Below are positions 1 through 6,623 of a stretch of 64,000 nucleotides of DNA, piece after piece (the first letter of the stretch is position 1; each line of letters opens with the position of its first letter). Position numbers and translations under genes: made by a program. The DNA is from Bacteroidia bacterium (GTDB lineage: Bacteria; Bacteroidota; Bacteroidia; Flavobacteriales; Flavobacteriaceae), in NCBI GenBank assembly GCA_030427585.1, contig JAUIBW010000026.1, positions 1-64,000 of the forward strand, read 5' to 3'. The notes under the pieces were generated by a model, which searched no databases, was not told the origin of the DNA, and saw nothing but the letters and a program-made list of their open reading frames with translations.

Positions 1-51
1 TTAAGCCTGCCGCTAGCGTTCATCCTGAGCCAGGATCAAACTCTTCATCGT
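1..51 (-). rRNA. rrs: 16S ribosomal RNA, 5' end only
   Basis: The reverse complement reads GAAGAGTTTGATCCTGGCTC and continues into the universal 16S 5' region; AGAGTTTGATCCTGGCTCAG is the classical 27F primer site. Only about 51 nt lie in the window and the rest of the gene continues beyond base 1. The 5' boundary is placed by analogy with E. coli numbering (about 5 nt before GAAGAG), so it is accurate to a few bases. Two tandem promoters upstream (326-356 and 573-603) point this way and would start the rRNA operon. Confidence 0.97.
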
Positions 52-325
52 TTGTCTTTAAATATGTTTCTAAACAATACAACGGAATTATAATCGTATC
101 TCAATATGTCTCTAGTCTTTATTCTTTGTATAAACCATAATTAAATAGTTTAATACGCGCTGTCAATCAATATGTCTATGAACTTTTGTAATCAATAAAA
201 CAATCTTCATCGCTATCAATTATAGATCGTAACCTAAGGAATCGAACCCTAAAAATGCTAATTAAAACACCCTAAACCATTACTACGTATTTAGTATGAA
301 CTTCTACTATTTCGCTAAGCGGGTG
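52..325 (-). other. rRNA operon leader, no gene
   Basis: This AT-rich stretch lies between the proximal rRNA promoter and the 16S 5' end and would form the transcribed leader. No open reading frame of note is seen. It contains short repeated AATATGTCT words (around 103 and 168) and an isolated T-loop-like GGGTTCGATTCC on the minus strand near 238-250, but no tRNA cloverleaf can be folded around it. An RNase III stem and boxA-type antitermination site are expected in such leaders, but I could not identify them with confidence. Confidence 0.6.
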
Positions 326-356
326 CAAATATAAAAACCCTTTTCTTATCAGCAAA
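326..356 (-). promoter_or_regulatory. rRNA operon promoter P2 (proximal)
   Basis: On the minus strand TTTG (353-356), 19 nt, then TATATTTG (326-333) matches exactly the Bacteroidota primary-sigma consensus (TTTG at -33, TAnnTTTG at -7). The bases just downstream, CACCCGC, form a GC-rich discriminator typical of growth-rate/ppGpp-controlled rRNA promoters. Start of transcription is inferred near 318-320. Confidence 0.88.
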
Positions 357-572
357 ACTTTTACCAAATTATTTTTGAAAAAAAATTAAAACCAAATAAA
401 ACCTAAACCAATACAAAAAACAGTAAACCGTTTTTCAAGAACAAAAACATACAACCATTTCTACCCCCCCCAACAAGATTTTTTTCTATAAAGCTTTTAA
501 AAATTTATCCCTAAATAAAAATCAAAAATAACTCTCAATGAACTCGCAAAACTGAATCCCGTTTTGCGGGTG

Positions 573-603
573 CAAACATACAACCCTTTATTAAAACAAC
601 AAC
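573..603 (-). promoter_or_regulatory. rRNA operon promoter P1 (distal)
   Basis: On the minus strand GTTG (600-603), 19 nt, then TATGTTTG (573-580) fits the Bacteroidota consensus. It shares the 11-nt string TTTGCACCCGC with the proximal promoter (566-576 and 319-329 on the plus strand), so both starts have the same GC-rich discriminator. The spacing between the two promoters is about 247 bp. Confidence 0.85.
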
Positions 604-906
604 ACCTTTTGGTATAATTTTTTACAAAAAATAAGGAATGTACTGATTTTTAAAAAGATAGAAAACGAAGATAAGAAATTTAATCAAAATAGAAATAGAT
701 TTTTGACACTTTTTCTATGCTCAAATCCCTAAATGTGATTATATAATAGTATTGTTTTGTATTAGGGATGGAAATGTCATCATTTTGTTGGCACTAAAGT
801 AATTAAAAAACTACAATCTTGTCTATCTTTATAAAGAAGTTAACTACTATAAAACAAAAGATACAATGTACAGCCTGCCCCCATTTTTCTAGAAGAATAC
901 CCAAAA
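604..906. other. AT-rich intergenic region, nothing recognised
   Basis: About 300 bp between the distal rRNA promoter and the 3' end of the DUF4294 gene. No ORF, RNA gene, strong hairpin or extra consensus promoter was seen. Part of it could act as an upstream AT-rich element of the rRNA promoter. Confidence 0.5.
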
Positions 907-1623
907 TTAATTTTTAGAAGAAGTTGTTTTTGATACATCAGACCATTTATTTTTCAAATCATAAAAACTAAAATCTAAAGCTGTTTTTTGCTCTTTTAAA
1001 ATACTTGACTGAAAACTTCGCTGTAATATATCCTCTATCCAATAATCTTCTTCTACATTTATAGGATCGTATTTCTCTTTTAAAGAAATATTAAAAAGTT
1101 TGGCTGTATTATTATACCAAAAAGCTCTCCACCCACTTCTATATTCTTTTACTAACTCGAACATTGTTTTACCTGTTTGTCGATAAATCAATTTAACCAA
1201 GATCTGCCCTTCTGTACGAGTAAGTTTTTTTAATTCTTTGGCAAACTCTTCTTCCATGTACTTCTGTAACATTTTTATATATCGCTTCTTTTTTCTTTTA
1301 GAGTCAATATTCTCTAATCGTTCATTAAGAGATATCAGTCTATCTGCAGCCAACTTCGCATAAGGATACACTTTTCTAGTTTTACGTCGTAAAATAAGAT
1401 ATTTCCTTCTTGCCAGTTTATCTTTAAAATTTAATCTCCCCAAAATAATTACTTCGTCAAGATCAATAGCCTCATGAGGAATTGTATCTCCTTCTATAAT
1501 ATAGTACTGCACATAACCTGTAGTATCTACATTAGAAGTATCCAAAAGTTTTTGATCTTTCTTTTGGGCATTACTCAAAGAAGTTAGCATTACCAAGATA
1601 ATATATACCGTATGTTTTATCAT
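907..1623 (-). CDS. DUF4294 family exported protein
   Basis: The 238-residue product begins with a cleavable-type signal peptide (residues 1-19, ending SLSNA before QKKDQK), so it is expected in the periplasm or envelope. The body has the YYIIEGDTIPHEAIDLDEV opening and the basic RRKYLILRRKTRKVYPYAKLA segment that I associate with the DUF4294 family, common in Flavobacteriia and without known function. The middle (about 95-140) is strongly charged and helical, with a KKRYIKMLQKYMEEEF stretch. It starts at an ATG. A good -7 element (TAATTTTG on the minus strand, 1654-1661) lies about 30 nt upstream, but no clear -33 element. It stands alone, divergent from the M42 peptidase gene. Family call from motif memory; function unknown. 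Confidence 0.8.
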   Translation of the reverse strand: MIKHTVYIILVMLTSLSNAQKKDQKLLDTSNVDTTGYVQYYIIEGDTIPHEAIDLDEVIILGRLNFKDKLARRKYLILRRKTRKVYPYAKLAADRLISLNERLENIDSKRKKKRYIKMLQKYMEEEFAKELKKLTRTEGQILVKLIYRQTGKTMFELVKEYRSGWRAFWYNNTAKLFNISLKEKYDPINVEEDYWIEDILQRSFQSSILKEQKTALDFSFYDLKNKWSDVSKTTSSKN

Positions 1624-1732
1624 AATAGATTATGAGACTTTCTAAAATTGTTCCAAAATTAATAATTAACCAATTGTAAACTGTAAAATGAATGTGAATA
1701 TTGTTATTTTCGCAATAAAATGAAATAATACT

Positions 1733-2818
1733 ATGGCAAAAAAGAGTATTCTAAATAAAAAGTCCCTGACTTTTCTTGAAAAATATCTAAATAATCCTGC
1801 TCCTACGGGGTATGAATGGGAAGGGCAAAAAATCTGGATGAATTATCTTAAACCTTATGTAGATGATTTTATAACAGATACTTATGGAACGGCTGTTGGT
1901 GTAATTAACCCAAAAGCAAAATATAAAGTTGTAATCGAAGGGCATGCTGATGAAATTTCATGGTATGTAAATTATATTACCGATAACGGACTAATTTATG
2001 TAATTAGAAATGGAGGAAGTGATCATCAGATTGCAACTTCGAAACGGGTTAATATCCATACCAAAAATGGTATCGTAAAAGGTGTTTTTGGATGGCCTGC
2101 TATCCATACCAGAAAAGCTTCAAAAGAACAAGCACCAACCCTCGAAAACATCTGTATTGATGTAGGGTGTAATACTAAAGAAGAAGTACTAAAACTTGGA
2201 GTTCATGTTGGTTGTGTAATTACGTATCCCGATGAATTTTTTATTCTGAATAAAAATAAGTTTGTATGCCGTGCCCTTGATAACCGAATGGGAGGTTTTA
2301 TGATTGCAGAAGTAGCGCGCTTACTGAAAGAGAATAAAAAGAAATTGCCTTTTGGGCTATACATCACCAATTCTGTACAGGAAGAAATTGGCCTAAGGGG
2401 TGCAGAGATGATCACTCATACAATTAAACCCAATGTGGCTATCGTAACCGATGTTTGCCATGATACTACTACTCCAATGATCGAAAAGAAAACACAAGGG
2501 GAAACCAAAATTGGTGACGGCCCTGTAATTTCATATGCTCCTGCGGTTCAAAATAGATTGAGAGAATTATTGATAGATACTGCAGAAAAGAAAAAAATCC
2601 CTTTTCAGCGTATGGCATCTAGCAGAATGACAGGAACCGATACTGATGCATTTGCATATAGCAATGGCGGTGTTGCCTCTGCCCTAATTTCTTTACCGTT
2701 GCGATATATGCACACTACTGTGGAAATGGTACACAGAAAAGATGTAGAACATGTTATAGAATTAATTTATGAAAGTTTACTTTCTATAAAAGCAGGAGAG
2801 TCTTTTAGTTATTTTTAA
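1733..2818 (+). CDS. M42 family metallopeptidase (glutamyl aminopeptidase-like)
   Basis: A 361-residue cytoplasmic dinuclear-zinc aminopeptidase of the M42/FrvX type, which trims peptides from the N terminus. Visible motifs: GHADE (H71, D73) as first metal ligand site, ALDNRMGG with bridging D183, QEEIG with catalytic/ligand E217-E218, TDVCHD with D240, and a late RYMHTTVEMVH with the last histidine ligand. Length is usual for the family, which forms large tetrahedral dodecamers. The ATG at 1733 gives a normal N terminus without signal peptide. A strong intrinsic terminator follows at 2848, so it is probably a single-gene unit. The exact substrate cannot be read from sequence. Confidence 0.93.
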   Translation: MAKKSILNKKSLTFLEKYLNNPAPTGYEWEGQKIWMNYLKPYVDDFITDTYGTAVGVINPKAKYKVVIEGHADEISWYVNYITDNGLIYVIRNGGSDHQIATSKRVNIHTKNGIVKGVFGWPAIHTRKASKEQAPTLENICIDVGCNTKEEVLKLGVHVGCVITYPDEFFILNKNKFVCRALDNRMGGFMIAEVARLLKENKKKLPFGLYITNSVQEEIGLRGAEMITHTIKPNVAIVTDVCHDTTTPMIEKKTQGETKIGDGPVISYAPAVQNRLRELLIDTAEKKKIPFQRMASSRMTGTDTDAFAYSNGGVASALISLPLRYMHTTVEMVHRKDVEHVIELIYESLLSIKAGESFSYF

Positions 2819-2847
2819 TAAACCAAAGTAACCCGATTAACAAGAAG

Positions 2848-2880
2848 TCGTCTAAAAAGCAATTTTTAGACGATTTTCTT
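2848..2880 (+). terminator. Intrinsic terminator after the M42 peptidase gene
   Basis: Perfect 11-bp stem TCGTCTAAAAA / TTTTTAGACGA (2848-2858 and 2863-2873) with a 4-nt loop, followed by a T-rich tract. It lies 30 nt after the stop codon. Confidence 0.85.
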
Positions 2881-2934
2881 TTTTGCATTTTTTTTATGTT
2901 GTTTTTTAAACTCATTTGAGTTATTAGTTATAAA

Positions 2935-3094
2935 GAAATGGTTTAAATTTTTTCAATTTGCTAACAAATGTCTTTTTTCGCCCATATTTCACAATTTTTG
3001 ACTTCCGTAGCTCTGCTATGCAACTAAAAATTACTTCATCTGAACAAAAAAAAACACTATTTTTCACTTAAATCAAAAAAGTTTAAACCATTTC
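2935..3094. repeat. 160-bp imperfect palindrome (MITE-like or structured RNA)
   Basis: The ends are inverted copies: GAAATGGTTTAAATTTTT at 2935-2952 and its complement, with one mismatch, ending at 3094. The similarity continues inward: both arms carry T-runs at matching distance, an AATTTTT block about 20 nt from the centre, and TAGC / GCTA (3008-3011, 3015-3018) around a 3-nt loop. The centre of the inner hairpin (3013) almost coincides with the centre of the outer arms (3014.5), so the whole element can fold as one long imperfect hairpin. No ORF lies inside and no clear target-site duplication was found. It may be a miniature non-autonomous element or a structured transcript. Confidence 0.6.
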
Positions 3095-3314
3095 AAAGCA
3101 AAAGATTATTAAGTGGCATTATCAAGCTATGCTTTTTTGGGGTGATCAGCCATAGCAATAAATTCTATTTTTCCGTTCACAAATCAAATCTTCTGTTCAC
3201 AAAACAAACTTCTACAAACCAAACACGATTACCTATTTTTATTCTTATGTTATACCATAGGCGAAACCTGAAAAGCCTAAATAGAGTAGGGATCATTTTA
3301 TATATTACACAATT
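3095..3314 (+). other. Intergenic region upstream of the lipoprotein gene
   Basis: No gene or repeat is recognised here. An opposite-strand frame overlapping the next gene has no recognisable features and is taken as chance. No consensus promoter with both elements could be placed. Confidence 0.4.
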
Positions 3315-3851
3315 ATGAAAACAATAAAAATCATTGTATTGCTTGTAGCAATACTTACTGCCAGTTGTAGCACAGAAGGGACCACGGGTGAAACACCTCA
3401 ACAAACTCTTATCGAACAAAGCTCCAATTATAAAGAAGGAGATAAACCAAAAAGAGTTTTAAGGATTGAGATGCTTTTAGGGAGACCTAAACATAATTGC
3501 ACAGGCTTTGGCATCTGTTCATGGCCTACGATTTATGTAGTATGTGTAGACGCAGAAGGAAACGAGATCCCATGTGATACCGATCAACCAGCTCAAGTTA
3601 CCCCTAATGGAAATCAAACGGTAACTACTACTGTATTCTATAGCGATCAAAAAGGGTTTTATTTTGATTTAGCATTCGACATTCCTGTAAACGGATACGA
3701 ACACGAAGACTTACAGCTACATATTGAAGAAGAGTACCACATCAACACCGAAGAAATCCTTGGACATAACCTGATCATTCAGGCAGGAAAATATCAATAT
3801 GATGAATCTATTGGTAAATACGGAGGTGTTCGAGTTCCCTTACAATACTAA
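3315..3851 (+). CDS. Hypothetical lipoprotein
   Basis: The 178-residue product starts MKTIKIIVLLVAILTASC, a clear lipoprotein signal with a lipobox LTASC (lipidated Cys18). The Ser-Thr-Glu after the Cys leaves the destination (inner or outer membrane) open. The mature part has three further cysteines in HNCTGFGICSWPTIYVVC plus EIPCDT at roughly residues 61-92, suggesting disulfides in an exported protein. The rest looks beta-rich (alternating T/V/Y/F) with an acidic C-terminal third. I do not recognise a family. It stands alone between two terminators. Confidence 0.75.
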   Translation: MKTIKIIVLLVAILTASCSTEGTTGETPQQTLIEQSSNYKEGDKPKRVLRIEMLLGRPKHNCTGFGICSWPTIYVVCVDAEGNEIPCDTDQPAQVTPNGNQTVTTTVFYSDQKGFYFDLAFDIPVNGYEHEDLQLHIEEEYHINTEEILGHNLIIQAGKYQYDESIGKYGGVRVPLQY

Positions 3852-3987
3852 AACCATTTACTCTTAAAACTTTTATAGGCCAGGATAATTAACTTCTGCT
3901 ATAAAAAACAATGGACTAAAAGAAAAATAAACGCTCTGAGAATTGTGTATTTTAAGAACTATTCTCAGATAACCTACCTAAATAAAA

Positions 3988-4019
3988 AAGAGGCTGTCTT
4001 GATTTTTAGACAGCCTCTT
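3988..4019 (-). terminator. Terminator after acs, possibly bidirectional
   Basis: A perfect 12-bp stem (AAGAGGCTGTCT at 3988-3999 with its complement at 4008-4019) and an 8-nt loop. On the minus strand it is followed by a T-rich tract (TTTTTTATTT if read through the stem end), ideal for ending acs. It can also serve the convergent lipoprotein gene ending at 3851. Confidence 0.85.
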
Positions 4020-4132
4020 GTTATTGTAATATAGGTAGTATCAGAAATTATGAACACAACTCCTGGCTGCACAGAACTATACTCTAACCGTCTAACACTG
4101 GTTTCTGCATGTACAGCCCCTGGCACAAGATG

Positions 4133-6085
4133 TTATAGTGCTTCATCAATGATTTCCTGAACTACTTCCGGATTAAGTAATGTACTGGTATCTCCAAGGT
4201 TTGAAGTATCTTTTGAAGCAATTTTCCTTAAAATCCGCCTCATGATCTTACCACTTCTTGTTTTTGGTAATCCCCTTACAAACTGAATTTTATCTGGTTT
4301 TGCTATTGGTCCGATAGTATTAGACACTTGTTCCCTAATTTCATTTATCAACCCTTCATCTGCTACTTGATCATTATATAAAGTAACATATGCATATAAA
4401 GCCGTTCCTTTTATATCATGAGGAAAACCAACAATTGCAGACTCTGCAACAGACAGATGTTCATTGATCGCATTTTCTATAGGTGCAGTTCCTAAATTAT
4501 GCCCAGAAACAATAACTACATCATCTACCCTTCCTGTAATTCTATAATTCCCAGTTGCGTCCCTATAGGCTCCATCACCGGTAAAATACATATTTTCATA
4601 TGCAGAGAAATACACATCCTTATATCGCTGATGATCTCCGTAAATTGTCCTTGCAATTGATGGCCAGGGAAACTTTATTGCTAACCTTCCTTCAGAACTT
4701 TTGGATTTAAATTCTATTTCTTTTCCTTCTGCATCCATCAAAATAGGTTGAATACCTGGTAAGGGTAATGTAGCAAATGTTGGTCGTGTTGGTGTAATAC
4801 CTGCTAATGGTGAAATCATAATTCCTCCTGTTTCTGTTTGCCACCAGGTATCTACTATAGGTGAATTTCCTTTTCCGATATTATCATTATACCAGTGCCA
4901 TGCTTCTTCATTTATTGGCTCTCCTACAGATCCAAGAACCTTAATAGAAGAAAGGTTATGTTTATCAACTAATTCTAATGGTTGTTTTGCTAGCGCTCTA
5001 ATTGCAGTTGGTGCTGTATAAAAATGAGTTACATTAAGTTTATCACAAATTTCCCAAAAACGACCATAATCGGGATAACTGGGTACTCCCTCAAACATTA
5101 CAGTTGTTGCTCCCGCAGCCAATGGTCCATAAATTATATATGAATGTCCAGTAATCCAACCAATATCTGCTGTACACCAATAAACATCATCTTGCTTCTT
5201 GGCATGTATATCTTGTCCTGTAGGGGCAAAATGATCACATTGAAATACATTGGCAAAAGTATAGGTAGTATACACCATATATCCCCCAATTGTATGTACC
5301 ATTCCTTTTGGTTTACCAGTAGAACCAGATGTATATAATATAAACAACATATCTTCTGCATCCATCACTTCTGCTGGGCATTCTTTTTCTACTTTTTGCA
5401 ATTCATCAAACCAAAACTTATCTCTGCCTTCTTGCATTGGTGTTGGCTCAACTGTTCTTCTATATACAATAACTGTTTCTATAGAAGGTGTAGTTTTTAA
5501 GGCCTCGTCACACATCTCTTTTAGTTTTACAGGTTTTGCTCCTCTATACACCTCGTTTGCAGTAATCAACATTTTACATTCTGAATCATTAATACGACTT
5601 GCTATAGCTGTACTCGAAAATCCTGCAAATACAATAGAATGTATTGCCCCAATTCGTGCACAGGCTAGCATAGCTATTGCTAATTCTGGGATCATAGGCA
5701 TATATAAACAAACACGATCGCCTTTTTTAATTCCATTATTTTTTAAAACATTAGCAAAATGACAAACTTTTACATGAAGTTGTTTATAAGTAATATGACG
5801 TGATTCTTCGGTGGGATCATTAGGTTCCCAAATAATGGCTGTTTTATTACCAAATTTCTCTAAATGCCTATCCAGGCAATTTTCTGTTATATTTAATTTA
5901 CCGCCTTCAAACCATTTTACTTCTGGTTTTGTAAAATCCCACTCTAATGTTTTATCCCATCGCTTATGCCAATAAAACTTTTCTGCTATAGCATTCCAAA
6001 ATTTTTCGGGATTATTAATACTCTCCTGATATGCTTCTTTATACTCTGCGAAAGAACTAAGCTGAAGTGTGTCTTTTATTTTCAT
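4133..6085 (-). CDS. acs: Acetyl-CoA synthetase (AMP-forming)
   Basis: The 650-residue enzyme activates acetate to acetyl-CoA through acetyl-AMP in the cytoplasm. It has the N-terminal ACS extension (EFWNAIAEKFYWHKRWD-like), the phosphate-loop motif LYTSGSTGKPKGMVH around residue 250, the WWQTETGG core motif, the YFTGDGAYRD and GRVDDVVIVSGHN hinge region, and the C-terminal KTRSGKIMRR containing the acetylatable catalytic lysine K613. Length is normal. It is the last gene of a minus-strand block with a receiver protein, a symporter-kinase, a sodium symporter and a porin, which strongly supports acetate as the physiological substrate. About 145 bp separate it from the receiver gene, so it may have its own promoter; none with a full consensus was found. 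Confidence 0.97.
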   Translation of the reverse strand: MKIKDTLQLSSFAEYKEAYQESINNPEKFWNAIAEKFYWHKRWDKTLEWDFTKPEVKWFEGGKLNITENCLDRHLEKFGNKTAIIWEPNDPTEESRHITYKQLHVKVCHFANVLKNNGIKKGDRVCLYMPMIPELAIAMLACARIGAIHSIVFAGFSSTAIASRINDSECKMLITANEVYRGAKPVKLKEMCDEALKTTPSIETVIVYRRTVEPTPMQEGRDKFWFDELQKVEKECPAEVMDAEDMLFILYTSGSTGKPKGMVHTIGGYMVYTTYTFANVFQCDHFAPTGQDIHAKKQDDVYWCTADIGWITGHSYIIYGPLAAGATTVMFEGVPSYPDYGRFWEICDKLNVTHFYTAPTAIRALAKQPLELVDKHNLSSIKVLGSVGEPINEEAWHWYNDNIGKGNSPIVDTWWQTETGGIMISPLAGITPTRPTFATLPLPGIQPILMDAEGKEIEFKSKSSEGRLAIKFPWPSIARTIYGDHQRYKDVYFSAYENMYFTGDGAYRDATGNYRITGRVDDVVIVSGHNLGTAPIENAINEHLSVAESAIVGFPHDIKGTALYAYVTLYNDQVADEGLINEIREQVSNTIGPIAKPDKIQFVRGLPKTRSGKIMRRILRKIASKDTSNLGDTSTLLNPEVVQEIIDEAL

Positions 6086-6231
6086 GATCTGTGATTTTCT
6101 AATTTTGATCTATTAAATTCTTTTAAAACATGTCATCGTCAAAAAATTATCGACAAGTAACTATTATTAAGGTGTAAACAACTTAAAAATAGCTTCATTT
6201 TGTTTTAAGAACTAAGGTTCATTCGATTATT

Positions 6232-6600
6232 TTAAGCAATAAGCTCATTGATTTCTGCCATAATCTTTTTTATCGAAAATGGTTTTGTTAAATACTTATC
6301 TACTCCCAATGTTAATCCTTTTTGAATATCTGAAGTCTTATTTTTTGCAGTCAAAAATATCACCTTAATATTCTTGGTTTGAGCATTTGACCTTATATGT
6401 TTTAAGGTTTGATACCCATCTACGTTTGGCATCATAATATCTAATAACACTACATCGGGAATCTGTGATTTTAATATTTCGATAGCTTCGCTCCCATCTC
6501 TGGCAATAAAAACTTCAAAATCATTTTTCTTGAATGTATACTCTAAAGACATTACAATATTAGGTTCGTCATCAACTATTAATATCTTCTTCTTATTCAA
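6232..6600 (-). CDS. Single-domain response regulator (receiver only)
   Basis: A 122-residue CheY-like receiver with nothing after it. Acidic pocket D10-D11, phospho-acceptor D54 (VVLLDIMMPNVDG), T84 in the IFLTAK segment and K106 in the DKYLTKPF loop are all present, so it should be phosphorylatable. The start codon is TTG. It lies 23 nt downstream of the symporter-histidine kinase gene, its obvious partner. In the CrbS/CrbR systems of gamma-proteobacteria the regulator carries a LuxR-type DNA-binding domain; this one has none, so output must go through another protein or through protein-protein contact. Confidence 0.93.
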   Translation of the reverse strand: MNKKKILIVDDEPNIVMSLEYTFKKNDFEVFIARDGSEAIEILKSQIPDVVLLDIMMPNVDGYQTLKHIRSNAQTKNIKVIFLTAKNKTSDIQKGLTLGVDKYLTKPFSIKKIMAEINELIA

Positions 6601-6623
6601 AATTTATTTATATTTATTACTTA

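Noticed and set aside
233..255. tRNA T-loop-like sequence GGGTTCGATTCC on the minus strand in the rRNA leader
   Set aside because: No acceptor stem, anticodon arm or D arm can be placed around it.
3177..3419. 80-aa minus-strand frame overlapping the lipoprotein gene
   Set aside because: No recognisable domain or start context; it overlaps a convincing lipoprotein signal on the other strand.
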